64,000 bases of DNA from Eonycteris spelaea. Lineage: Eukaryota > Chordata > Mammalia > Chiroptera > Pteropodidae. Every line of letters starts with the position of its first letter. Position 1 is the stretch's first letter. Location of the stretch: positions 1,178,001-1,242,000 of the forward strand of contig PUFA01000225.1 of NCBI GenBank assembly GCA_003508835.1. The letters run 5' to 3'. Position numbers and translations under genes: made by a program. Shown in pieces: positions 44,543 through 57,082 of this stretch. Below the pieces are notes generated by a model. That model was not told the DNA's origin, made no database searches, and saw only the letters and a list, made by a program, of their open reading frames with translations.

Positions 44543-47500
44543 GTAACACACATCCACCTCAAAACGAGAAGTGTTCCTTCTGGTGGGGTGTTAGCTGCAA
44601 CGTCCTGGTTTATTTATTTAATTTTTAAATTGAGGTTTCATTGCAATATAACATTAGCTTTAGGTATACATTTAGGTAATGATTCAGTATTTGTTTACAT
44701 TGTGAAATTATCACTGTGCTGGTTTATTTTAATCTAATTTATAGCTTCAGCAGTTTAGGGTTAGGATGAAAAATGGAAATGTTTCAACTGTATTTCTGCA
44801 AACTCTTCTACAGCACCCCAGTCCCATTACACATATATTATTCCAAATTGAAGTTGTCTAAAGAGAAAGCGGGTATAGGGTTGGAATAAGGAAAAGGAAA
44901 TTTGAGATTCTTGGGGATAAATATTATGTAAATCATAATTTACTTGAAAAATTGTCATATATACTTGTTTTTTTCACTTAACTTTTACATTTTAGTTTAA
45001 TCCAAAGAACACAAATTAATACCTTAAAACATACTTGTTAATACAGTTGATTTCTTAGTTAAAAACTTTTAATTTCTTATTATTTTAAATACACTTTGAA
45101 CACTGAGGAAAAATAAATAGCTCAAATGGATAGCATTGGAATGAAAAGTGGAGATCTTAATTTTTCTCGCTTTTAAGTTGTTGATCTTATCACCTTTCCT
45201 TGTGGAGACATGAGGTGAGCAACAACTGGAGTTTCTGAAGGAGGTAGGAGCCTTAGAAGTAGTATTCTAAATTCCTTTTTGCCTACTTGGGTTGTGTATG
45301 ACTTGTGCCTTTGAAATTATTTGAGATTGCAGATCAGCGAGTTTTGACTTCATACAGATATTTGGTTGTGAGTGTTAAGCAGTTAAAGTCAGCATCTGTG
45401 TAACGTATTAGTTCAGTTGTCAATAGACATGTAAATGATTTTAACTCACGCTCCGTAATAGTAGGAACTGTGTTGGTATGGTTAATAATTTAGATGATTT
45501 TGAAGCTTTTAAGTAAATTGCTTGTCAAATAGAGAATGTCATTAGTGAGCTTTTTCATGAGCTATGGGAGGTAATAGTGTAAGAAAGTATAAGAATGCTT
45601 ATTTTATTTATCTACAGAATATCATTAAAAAAGTGAATGGTCAGAAGTTTGTGTACAAGTTTGTCTCTTACCCAGAGATTTTGAACATGGACCCAATGAC
45701 GGTGGGCAGGATTGAGGGAGACTGTGAAGCCCTAAGCTTCAGCGAAGTCAGCAGTAGCTCCAAGGACGTGGAGAATGGAGGGAAAGAGAAACCGCCTCAG
45801 CCTGGTGCCAAGACGTCTAGCCGCAACGACTACATACACTCTGGCTTGTATTCTTCATTTACTCTCAACTCTTTGAACTCTTCCAATAGAAAGCTTTTCA
45901 AATCTATAAAGATCGAGAATCCAGCTGAGAAATTGGCAGAGAAAAAATCTCAGGAGCCAACACCTTCTGTCATTAAATTTGTGACAACACCTTCCAAAAA
46001 GCCGCTTGGTGAATCTGTTGGTGCCACCATTTCAACCGGCCCAAATATTTCACTGCCTTCGGAGGAAACTATCCAAGCATTGGAGACTTTGGCTTCCCCC
46101 AAACCACCTGCTCTGGAAGCCCCGATCTCTGCCTCCAGTGTAGCTCCCACTTTTACTGCCACACCTGTTCCGTCCGTGTCCCCTTCCTTGCAGGAGCCTC
46201 CTAGAACACCTTCACCACCGCTGAGTTCCAACCCAGACATCGACACAGACATCGATTCTGTGGCTTCTCAGCCAATGGAACTGCCAGAAAACTTGTCACT
46301 GGAGCCTAAAGACCAGGACTCAGCTTTGCCAGAAAAGGACAAAACAAATAATTCATCCAGATCCAAGAAACCCAAAGGGTTAGAGCTGGCACCCACCCTC
46401 GTGATCACAGGCAGCGACCCAAGCCCACTGGGAATATTGAGCCCATCTCTCCCGACAGCTTCTCTTACGCCAGCACTTTTTTCACAGGTAACTCTTTCTT
46501 TCTTCTTAGTGCCACCATTGTTTGCATTTACTCACCTTTTAAAACATCCAGAATTTATAACTTCAAGTTTCATTCTGCTACTTCGGTTTTGTCTTAGAAA
46601 GGTTTATATATGACCCCGTGAAAGTAACCCATTTCCTCCTCAATTAGAATGGTCAAAAAGGTTTGGAGTTGTGTTAAAATTCATTGTTCTACAGGTAAAT
46701 ACGTATTTTGTTTTTTCTATTTTCTTCGAAAGAAAATAAGTATTCTCTCTTTTTTTTTGGTCTTATAAAACTGGTTGATATCTTATTTAAAAAAAACAGT
46801 GATAATCTCAAGTTAAGAAACAATTCATCCTGAGAGCCTTAGGACCAAAGAATGGTTAATGTTGAGTAATAAGTTTCTGTAGTTACCGTAGATTTCTTAA
46901 CTTGCTTAAACATAACATCTAAATGGATACATTACTTACAAATCTTCTTATTAATAAGAAAAGATATGTTTGTTGACTCAGTTATCCCTTATTCTCCGTA
47001 CCTGAATTCAGATTGATTTTTCTATTTGGGGAAGACCCTACAAGAGACAGGTTAAAAAATACTTTGATCTTTATCTCTTGTTTTTTTCAGTGAAACATTT
47101 ATTAAGATAGTTGAACAACCTTTATCTTTAAGTTGTAAAATAATTTCTGAGTTTTCATCATGATAAAATTTCAGACTGGGAGAGATTTGGAGTGGTGAAT
47201 AAGACAATACTTGGGTTCAGGGTTATTTGTGTATCATTACAAGGGTGAAATGTAATCCTCGTTTGTTAGTGAATTCTTTTTTTTTTTGCTTTGTGTATTG
47301 CAGACACCCATCTTACTGACCCCGAGCCCCTTGCTCTCCAGTATCCACTTCTGGAGCACTCTCAGCCCTGTTGCTCCCCTCAGTCCAGCCAGGCTGCAAG
47401 GTGCTAACACACTTTTCCAGGTAAGTGGCATAAAAGCCTGTCTCTTGTAAGGGGCCATGGTAAATGAAGAGGGAAAAAGGCAGCGCCCCACTCTTCAGTT

Positions 47501-49230
47501 CTATCATTATAAAACTTCTATGTAACGAATATTAAGTTTTTCAATTTTTTTAACAGTAAATATTTTATTTTTTCAAGTTAATATTTTTTATTTTTCAATT
47601 ATAGTTGCCATACAATATTATATTAGTTTCAGGTATATAGCATAGTGACTGGACATCTATATAACTCATGAAGTGATCACCCCAATAAATCCAGCGGCCG
47701 TCTGACGCCGCACATAGTAATTATAACATTATTGACTATATTCCCCATGCTCTCCTTTATATCTCTGACTGGTTTTTAACTACCAAATTGTACTTCTTAA
47801 TCCCTTCCCCCCTTTTCACTGACCCTTCCCAAGCCCCTCCCATCTGGTAATTGTTTTTGAATTTCTGGGTGTTAATTTCCTAGCCAGCAAACAGCTCAGA
47901 TAAATATTCACAACCAAGTTTCCTTTTCATTGCTGACCATTACATACATTTGAGTTAGAGCAAGAATTGTTCAATACTGTAGTAGTTTTCAAGTCCACCC
48001 AATTTTTTTGTCCTTTTAAACTCATTTTTTTAGGAATATATGCACATATATATTCATACACACACATATATGCACATATATATTCATACACATATGTACA
48101 TATATGTGTGTACATACATAGGGGATGTTTTTGCACATAGTGTTCCACTTTTGATGATTACAAAAAGTAGAAAAAACTCTTGAGAATAGTACATCAAGTA
48201 CTTCCATTTCCTCCTCACTCAGAATTGATACTTATAGACATTTAAAATGTATTTTAAAAAAGTGAATATTGTATTATGTCTTAACCAAGATCTTAGGATA
48301 AGTTTTACATCTTTTAACTAGTATTTTGCCTGAAACATCTAGACTTTATAACTTGTAGGCTTTCGTAGGGTTGATTGATTCCTTATTTAGGATGACTCCC
48401 TGGAAGATTTTTAAATATTTTTTAAAGTTAACTTTTCATTTGTTCTTTTGGAAGTGAAATGGTAAGAGAAAAGAAAATTAAAAATCTTTCTACTTATGCA
48501 TTTTTCTTTTCTTGCAGAAAGTTTTAAATTATTGAATAGAGTTTTGAGAATTTTCCATATTTCATTTTTACATTTTTCTTTGCCTCTCACAAACCAATAA
48601 TTGAGTTACAGAGTGATCTGAGACCTGAAGCAAAGTTGTAGTGCTCAGGTCGCTTCAGCCTGGCATCTCCCTATAGAATTGGTCTCAAAACACATGATGG
48701 GGGAATCGTTTTCTGGGCTGAACACCATATAACTATTTGCACCAGTTATAAATCGAGTTAATAGATGGGTCTCTCTTTCTGGACCTCTTTTTGACAGTCT
48801 GTGATTTGCTTTATAATGGACTAAAGTGTCATTTACTGAACTTTCTAAAACATTCTTTTGAAGTTAAATGTAATCCTGTGTACCTTAGAATATGAGGAAA
48901 GGTATAGGTTTGTTCTTTGTATTTTATCAAGGCAGGCTGGAGAGTGTTAATATTTGACATTTTTTAAAGCTTTTCTTATAATATCATATTCTTTCATGAT
49001 AAACAGTTACTTTGTCCTGTGAGCCACTGCAGGCACAGCTGTCATGTTCTTCTGTGGGGACATAGTAGGGACAGAAAGTGAACATTGGGATTGAGTAAAA
49101 GGATGATAACGTGTTTTATTTTCTTTTTTAGTTTCCTTCTGTTTTGAACAGTCATGGGCCATTCACTCTGTCTAGCCTGGATGGACCTTCCACCCCTGGC
49201 CCATTTTCCCCAGATCTGCAGAAAACATAA
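44336..49230 (+). CDS. ELK4: ETS transcription factor ELK4 (SAP-1), four coding exons
   Basis: The spliced CDS joins 44336-44542, 45618-46487, 47304-47420 and 49132-49230: 1293 bases, 430 residues plus stop (human 431). It is a nuclear ternary complex factor that binds ETS sites next to SRF on serum response elements and is activated by ERK/MAP kinases. The ETS winged helix covers about residues 1-88, with recognition helix [15 protein letters not shown] and the base-contacting Arg61 and Arg64. The SRF-binding B box is near 139-168 ([20 protein letters not shown]). Basic and Ser/Pro-rich spacers follow. The activation domain carries many S/T-P sites, including Ser380 and Ser386 in LSPVAPLSP, and the ERK docking motif FQFP at residues 397-400. 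All junctions are GT-AG in phase 0. Compared with my memory of human, one residue is missing near KKSQEPTP. No disabling change was seen. Confidence 0.97.
44600..44730 (-). repeat. Short L1 3'-end fragment in ELK4 intron 2
   Basis: 'tttttaaattgaggtttcat' and 'caatataacattagctttag' are a diverged version of the L1 tail also present at 20215 and 47575. Confidence 0.55.
45618..46487 (+). CDS. ELK4: ELK4 coding exon 3 (residues 70-359)
   Basis: The acceptor ends TTATCTACAG at 45617. Encodes the end of the ETS domain ([15 protein letters not shown]), the B box, and the Ser/Thr/Pro-rich middle, to TPALFSQ. The donor GTAACT is at 46488. The frame stays open into the intron to a stop at 46611, which corresponds to a shorter known isoform. 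Confidence 0.96.
46488..46613 (+). CDS. ELK4: Alternative 3' coding extension of ELK4 exon 3 (SAP-1b-like isoform)
   Basis: When intron 3 is not removed the frame continues for 41 codons ([14 protein letters not shown] ... [13 protein letters not shown]) to a TGA at 46611-46613, giving a 400-residue protein. Human ELK4 isoform b (405 residues, by memory) has a similar intron-encoded tail ending in a Leu-rich ...LLLRF... segment. This form lacks the FQFP motif and Ser380/Ser386. Confidence 0.6.
   Translation, partial: VTLSFFLVPPLFAFTHLLKHPEFITSSFILLLRFCLRKVYI
47304..47420 (+). CDS. ELK4: ELK4 coding exon 4 (residues 360-398)
   Basis: Acceptor TTGTGTATTGCAG, donor GTAAGT at 47421. Encodes [20 protein letters not shown] and [19 protein letters not shown], the core of the MAP-kinase-regulated activation domain. 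It ends in the middle of the FQFP docking motif. Confidence 0.96.
47560..47860 (-). mobile_element. Truncated L1 3' end, bat-type wording
   Basis: About 290 bp of L1 tail with 'caattatagttgccatacaa', 'tagtttcaggtatatagcat', 'tcatgaagtgatcacccc', 'acattattgactatattccc' and 'accaaattgtacttcttaat'. It is less decayed than the other L1s here, so it was inserted more recently. Confidence 0.75.
48030..48122. repeat. AT/CA-rich tandem duplication
   Basis: A unit of about 32 bases beginning 'atatatgcacatatatattc' occurs twice in a row (starting near 48034 and 48066), followed by more TATG/TACA simple sequence. Confidence 0.75.
49132..49230 (+). CDS. ELK4: ELK4 coding exon 5 (residues 399-430 and stop)
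   Basis: The acceptor ends TTCTTTTTTAG at 49131. Encodes [22 protein letters not shown] sequence (here SLDG) to PDLQKT, with stop TAA at 49228-49230. Confidence 0.95.
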   Translation, partial: FPSVLNSHGPFTLSSLDGPSTPGPFSPDLQKT

Positions 49231-52200
49231 CCTATGCACCGTGGAATGAGAACCAAGGAAAAAAGAAACAGAGTTATACACCATGATTAAATTTGAAGTG
49301 AGCGATTGATAGTTCCATGATGCTGATAATAGACATTTGTGATTTTTGCCATTCCCCATCAAATGCCTTTTTAAGATTCCCTTTGAATAAGATTCAAGTT
49401 GGACTGTGTATGAAAAAGCCTTAACTGGAGTCCAAACTCCACCCCCATCTTTCTTCCTTTTTTGAAAGTATTTCGAGCTTTGTGTTAAAGAAAATTTTGG
49501 TGGGGTTTAGCAGTAAACTGTTTTTTGCAAGAGCGCTTAAGAACAAAGTTACTCCTTCTGCCTTATTGGGACCTTTTGGCCAGAAAAAATTATGCTTTGA
49601 GTATTTTATTTAAAGAAGTATTAGTTAAATGAAATTGGCCATATCTTTAGGACTAAGTACTCACTATTGATTAACTAAAAGGGAGCTGTGCATAAGCAGT
49701 GGAAGAAAAAGAATCATTCCTAGTCGCATATAGGAAGATTGAGCAGTACTATTGGGGAGATTGTATTTTGCTGTGAACTCTAACATATATAAGCAATTCT
49801 GCAAAAAGACATCTTATTTACATTTATTCAAGGTGAGTCTCTCAGCCATACTTGTGATCTTGTCTGAACCTGTCAGTAGAGCCTAGGACAGTCTCTTTTA
49901 AACCTGGGCTTTAAGACAGTGTTTGGACAAGCCAGGGAGAACATGGGAACTCCATATCTAGCAGAGCAATGTCAGCTGCTCTCTGGAAGGTGTGATTATA
50001 CACCCATGGAACACAGCGTGGTAAATGATGGCTTTCAGGAGGATGAACCTGGGTTTTGAAATTTTGAGGCATCTTTGAGCAAAAGATTCAGTCAAGTAAC
50101 TTGAAACGACATGTGGGGCTTTTCCCAGTTAGAAAAAAGCCAGCGTGAAGGACCCTTTGCTGTTCTGTTCATTTTCTACTGTATATTTATCTTTAAAATT
50201 TAAGGTTGTGAGAGGTCATGATGGTTTTGAAGATGTAATCAGGGAGGTGAAAAGTGAAGCGAAGCCTCCAAACTGGAGTTCAAAACGTGCTTATTTCTTT
50301 GAATTTTTCTGTATACTTTGGGAGGAGCAGAGTTCGTTTGGAAATGCTCATACATAGAGATTAGATTGTTCATATTAGTCAGAAATTTAGGCCTTTTCCT
50401 CAGTATTTGCAAATTTATAAAATATTACCATATGGTAATCAATGCCAGGTGCAGACAGTTTTGTTGATTCCCCGAACTGAATTGATACCAACATTACAGT
50501 GGGATCTTGTGAAAAACTTGGCTTTAAAGTCCAGGATTAGATTATATGTGGCCACTACCCCGCCCTCCCCCTCCACCACCACCACGCCCATTAAACTAGT
50601 TTTTTAACCCAAGAAATAGTTCCTGTAATTGAATCACGAACTAACTGGAACGAGGGAGTAAAGACTTGAGGGTTCAAAATGCCACTGATAAAAACCAGCA
50701 TCTCCCAGATATATAACATTCACTTTAAATGGGTTTGTATGCAATGTGGAGAAGCTCTAGCAGAAGTACCTGTGCGAGTTTAGTAGTAGCTGAGGGAAGT
50801 ATTCAGGGAGCTGCCTTTGAACTTGTAGTGTTGGAGACCTGTTACTACGTCATCTGTGGTTCTCAGCTGAAGGATCTGTTCCTGAGACGTGCAATAGTAG
50901 TGTTGAAAACAGTGTTCAGTAGTGATGCGAAACAGACTCACTGGACTTTTTTCCCATGTTGAACCATTTAGTTTGCATGCCTGTTTGAAATTAGACCTCT
51001 CAGCAGCACTTTGGAATAGTTTTATTAGGTTAATTAACATTTTATACATTAAGTAAATATTGATAGCTTGATTTAATTAGATTTAAACAATTTTGGAAGT
51101 GCAAAAAATATTTTCTCTTTTGGAGACAGAGCCATTGGTTTGTTTTCCCAGATGAAATCGTTGCTAATTAACTGTCTCAAGCACAGGGTGCGTGGAAAGC
51201 AAGGACATCATTAAAATTCAGTCAGAGCAACTTCCTAGAAACAAGTTTTAGTGAATCCCATGTCTATAAACCTATCCTGGAAACTTCTGAGAGGTGTGGG
51301 CCTTAGGAGGGAGATGATCTGCTTTCTCTTTGAGATCAGTTAATCTGAGAAAAGTGTGTGTCTTTGTGTCTGTGTCTGTCTGTCTGTCTCTCTGTGTGAG
51401 TCCTTGTGCTTTTTTAAATGAAAGTTTACAACCTTAGCCCAATTGTATGAGGCAGACCGTTCTATTTGTAAACTACCTCCTTCCTGGAAAAGTCTCAGCT
51501 TCATATTTTTTTGAGTATCCAGAGTTCTTAGCATCCAAAGGTGACATACCACTTGAGATCATTATTCACTGGAGAGACTTACAGTTGGTAGTTGTAGCTG
51601 GTATCTGTCACTAATCACTTTGCCAGGATGAATGCTGTGGGCAAAAGTAGCCTAAGTTAAGAAGGGGAGCAGAGTGAATGAGCTTTTGAGACATCTGCTG
51701 AGATTATTTTAGCTTTCTATCTGCTCTGGTCCATTTCTGCTCAGTCATATGGTGGAAAATGTTACTACCAGGCTCTCTGAAGGGGAAAAAAGCCCTTACA
51801 TTGTAGCGTTTGCTGATTTCCATGATGTGAAATACACCCCCTGTGGCTAATTTTAAGTTAAAATGACCTTGGAATTGAGAACGGATGGGCACAGTTGGTG
51901 CACAGCGGCACCCGTAGCCAGCAGACCCTTGCATTTATTCCGCTCTAGGGTGGGTTGCCTCTCTGATTGCCACATAATTTCTAAAATATTTTTTTCTTGT
52001 TCATATGATGCTTTTTAAAAATACAAAATTAAAATTACATGTCTGACTTCAGTAATCTTTTTTTTTCATGGTTTGTCACAGTGTTTTTGTGATGATGTAT
52101 TCCTCCTGGCATGTTTTGTGTATTCAAACAAAGGTAGAAACTTCCACTAATTTAAAAATATATATACATGATGGAAGAATCTAGAAACCCTCAATCTTAA

Positions 52201-54682
52201 GGTTTTTAGAGTTAAAATGTAGGTTTAATTTTTCCACAGTTTGATGGTTACGAAATAGGTGTAATTTTTTTTTTCTTCAAATTTTGATGAGGAAAATATG
52301 TCCATGAGCCTATGCAGTAAAAGAGTACTGGATTTAAAAAAAAAAAAAACCAAAAACTGGAAGAATTCCTTGAAGATTTGCATGTTATATTAGAGATCAA
52401 AAAGGCAGGACTGGTTGTTGAATCTATTTACCTGGCACGATTTCTAGTTTCTCCATACCGTGCGTCAGGCTTGGGAAGAAGAATAAATCAGAGTTGGAAT
52501 TCTGGAGCTGTAATTGCAGGCTGTTGATAGTATCACTTCAGTTCCTTTCATATCCGGCATTGCATGATGTTCAGTATAACGGCATTGTTTCATCCTGGTC
52601 TCAAATTTGTGTCATGGTTCTAAAGTTCTAAAAGACAGTTCTAGTCAATTTAGGCATATTAGAGACGTTCATTGGCATTTCAGGAAAGCAGTCTCCGGTC
52701 TGTTTGAACATACACCTTGGTCAGTAAAAGTTTTTGAACACAAATTCTCTATTTGCAAATTCATGTATATATTTTCAGTTTTGTACCATAATACTAAAGT
52801 GATACTTGCATTTATAAGACATGCACAAAAACAGAAATTGGATGGTATAGAGAGTAAATCTGGAGTAGAAGTTCTCACATTTTCTTGCTGCGGCCAGTAG
52901 GTTGTCTTGTGCGCCGTCTGGCAGCGTGCACTCTAAAGACCTCTGACTCAGGAGGCTGGTTCTCAGTCTAACCTTGAAAAGAAATGTGCATGCTTTTGTT
53001 GTGATACATGGAGAGATCCTTTACACATTTGATCTGATTTTCATGCAAAATCTCTAGAAGAGATTTCAAATTTTTCAGGAAACCTTCTCAGGAGACCTTT
53101 TCAGACCTTTCTGAAATTTTATATTTTTTATAAGTTGCCAAGTTAACCATTACCAGATGTTTTCCAGAGCTTCATACATACATTTTTGACAGGCTATTGT
53201 CTCTTTCCTTTTCATATTATAGGTATGATTTTATAATGTACTTTACTAGTCTGCTTACAAACTTCTTTTGGCCTTATTAATGTTATGATGTTACCAACAA
53301 AATCAGAATTTTTTCAAGTTGCTTTATGCTAAAATACATAATAACCTCCATTTTCTTGCTTCATATAGTAAGTTTATTATTATTTTTTGTAACATTTTAA
53401 CATCTGAAGAAATGCTTTTCCTAATGGGTCTGTTCTGTTTATCACTTCATTTAGTACATATATTTTATTTATTTATGCCAGAAATCTGGGACTGTGCTGA
53501 GGTGCCATTCTTAGTTGTGTAAATGAAGGTGGAGACAAGTGCAGGTCTCTTTGTGCAGAAACCCGGAGCTCTGAAGAATTACCAAACCAACAGGAAAGTT
53601 AAAAAAAAAAACAACAACCCATGATGTACGTAGTCTGTTACCTGAGGGTATGACAGTATAGAATTTCTAACAGGGAATTGAGAATTGTTTATAGTGTCGA
53701 AGTGGAGGTTAACCATAGCTGTATTCCTTTAGCAGGTACTCAGACTAGAGAATGGGTTCTATGGGAAGTATTTTGTCAATCACCTTCTCGGTTTTGGGTG
53801 AACAAGTAGTACATGTTTTGTTGTTTTCAATGCTGCTGGTGTATAGCCTGAAAACAAGGTGCCTTGTTATTCTTCTTAGGTCATCAGAACTCTGCTTACT
53901 GAAGTCAGTGTTTTAATCTCAGAATCTAGAATTCTTGTGGGTGGCAGTGGATTAAGCAAGAAAAAAGGTGTTTTGATTTCATTTCTCATACTTGGTGGAA
54001 CTTGTTAGTAAAAAGTCATGTTTTGACCTGTAAACAGAGCAAATCTGAAAAGGTGAGTTGTTGATGTATGTATATTCCATTTGCAGCTGCCAGTTTGTTT
54101 AAGCTACTTTTCTGAAAAAAAAAAATTGTGATAGATTGACATCCAGAAAATAGCAGTTTCTGCTGTTCACATTTCACCACTGTGAAAGATGGAAATCCAA
54201 AGCAGTTGGAGTAAGTGGAGAAATTCAAGCTGTTGTTGACATCATTTAAAATGAAACCTTTACGAAGGAAATTCATTTATTTACAGTTAATTTGTTGAAC
54301 TCCTAATCCTTTGAGTATAATACACATCAGGAAGTTTTACAAGGTTTAAAATTTTATTTTTAATATTTTATTGGGAGACTGGAGCATTTCTTTCCAAGTC
54401 ATTCTGATTAATTGGCTAAGTACATATATATGTGTGTGTATGTAAGTGTGTGTGTAAATAAATCTGTTTTTCAGAGGGAACATATATTATTCATCCTCTA
54501 GGATGGCTCCTAGGCTATTTTATAATAAAACTTTTAAGAAATTGGCTGCACTTTGCAATTGCCACTTTTTAAAAATTAATGCTTTGCACATTTGTTTTTT
54601 TAACATACATAGAATCATAGGCCTTAAAGACTAATTGCTTGCCAGCATTTTAGAATTATAGTGCTATATGTGACAAATGGTA

Positions 54683-54688
54683 AATAAA
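54683..54688 (+). terminator. ELK4: Candidate ELK4 proximal polyadenylation signal AATAAA
   Basis: AATAAA followed within 25 bases by a T-rich stretch ('aaactgtttttttatttagc'). Confidence 0.35.
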
Positions 54689-57076
54689 GTCTTCTTAAAC
54701 TGTTTTTTTATTTAGCAAATAAGGATGGCCTTTCTTAAAATTTCTACATTTACTTTTGTTTTTGTGTAAAACTCTTATTACATTGGGTTCTAAGTTTCTC
54801 AGGAGGTTTATATTAGAAATAGTATTTCTGCAATACACATTTGACCATGGATTGATATAATAGTGGAGGAATTCTGGCATTGTAGCCTAATTTATCTCTT
54901 TAAACTATACATAATAAGCATTAGCAGAAACCTCAGAGTATCTTGGGCTGGATGTTCTTCTCAACTTTGCCTTGTTTCCCATCTCATAAGGGCCCATTCT
55001 GGTTCATGTCCCTTCCAAGGATTATGAGCCATGCTAGGACAGGTCTGGGATCTTCTAGACAGGGTGAGGCAGGGGAGGGATGGCCTGTGGCTGGGCCAGA
55101 GCCCTAGCCAATGGAATCATTCAAGTATGCCTAGAGTTCAGGGGGTGGGAATGCCATCTATTGGTATTAAATCACTTGGCACTTTTTGGGGCACCATTAT
55201 TAGCACTGTTTTGTTTTTAATAACTGGAAGCACTTAATGATTATTTTGTTTGCTTAATTTCAACTTATGGATATTGAGGGTCAGGGAAGTAATGTTTATT
55301 TCTCATTTATATTTTCTGGAACTTAAGAGTGGAAAAGGGGTAAATGGATTACATAATGAGCCATTCTTCTAGGCTCTGTAAGGTGTGCTCTTTCGGCTAC
55401 GATGATTTAAAATAATTTACAAGCTTTAATATTCTGCTTTGTAGAAATGTACGACTTTTAATGATTTGCAATTGATGGATTACACTCAGCTTTGTAAACT
55501 ATCCAGTTTTACGTTTCTTTTCTGTTTAATAATTGTTGCTTATTGTCTGTTGTGTAGGGCATAGTCCCTTCTAAGACATTTCATATTTTTTGTTTTTGAG
55601 GGCAGTATTATTACCAATGGTCTTTATATGTACATTACACTCCTCGCTTTTGTGTTAAAGTAGCATATTTGAAGAATTTCCCTGCTCAGTATCGCTGAAC
55701 TTAACTAAGATGCATATATGTAAAGCTAGAAGTCAATGCGGTTAATTTTTGAGTACCCGAGGCCTATTCAGGTTGGCCACTCAGTGTAATCTAATTACAG
55801 TCATACCTGTTCCTTCACTTTTATCTTGTAGCAGTTTTATTTATCTTTGTGGGGAGGGAAGATTAAATATGAAACTCAGTCCAGACATTTTGCTATTGGT
55901 TAGCTTTGGTTTGAGGCAAGTAAAATTTTTGGCTAAAATTTGTTTTTTAGAATTATGCCCTTTATTCACCAAATAATCAAGTTGGCTAAAAAAAAAAGTG
56001 TATTTTGAAGAACAAACTGATAATTTTCTATGAGCCCTACTGAATCTTCAAGTGTGGCTATCACTTGAAAGTTAAATTATTTTAAATAATACACTTAATT
56101 TCACCCACGCCTTCAGAAGAGAAGAAGCCTGCTGTAGCGTTGACACAGGAAGGGTGTGTGCCTCCGCGTCGGTGTCCTTGTTCGGAACATGTGCTAAAAA
56201 GGACTTGCCAGGGTGCATTCCTTAAACACAGATCACCTGCACTGAGAAGACAGTCACTTCATTTTTAATTTCCTCTCGTTTATTTTATTGAAGTCTATCA
56301 TAATATCCAATACCCATCACTTCTGTATAAATAGAATACTTATATGTAAAATACAAATGCATACCTACCCAGAGGAATGAATAACTGTTAAAGCGTCATT
56401 AATAACTTGTCTTACTTTCAGTGTAATTTACATTAGGAGACTTTCAAAGTATTAAAATCACTTTTTTTCTTCTTTTTCCTAAAACAATCAAAATGATGGT
56501 GATGGCTAACATTTATTAAAATCACATTAATTGTTGATGTAACTAAGAGAAACTGCCATATTTTCTAGCTAAACAGTCTGACTTCATCTGTTGAGAAACA
56601 AAGGGATGTTGTTTTAAAGCTGACCAGGACCACTGTAGCTAGAGTCTTGAATTCTATTTATATTTCAGCAAAGAAACTTTGCACCGCATTTAGGTGGATG
56701 AGGGTGAGGACGCGCCAGCACTTTGAGGGTTTTAAAATACACTGCTTTTCAAAGGAAAAAGTGTAGTTGATACTCAGTGCGTCTCCAGACATGGTAAGGG
56801 GTTGCTCTGAATAAACAATCAGGTGATTATTTTTTCTATCGCTTCAAGTTTTATGCAAAAATTTTGCTAAATTCTGTAATGGTGAATATGCATCTTATTA
56901 GAAAGATGATACATTTAAAAAAACTATTTTATGTAAGAACTGACAGGAATTTGCTTTGTATAATGGCAAGCTGGCTTCAAGAAAGCACTGTAGCAAATTT
57001 ATTAAAGTCCATAATTATACAGATACGTTAATAGATTTATGTGCAACTAGATACAGACAACAATTGTATTTTTTTA

Positions 57077-57082
57077 AATAAA
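57077..57082 (+). terminator. ELK4: Candidate ELK4 distal polyadenylation signal AATAAA
   Basis: AATAAA followed by T- and TG-containing sequence ('ctttctgagttgattattcg'). It fits the end of the long repeat-poor block. Confidence 0.45.
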
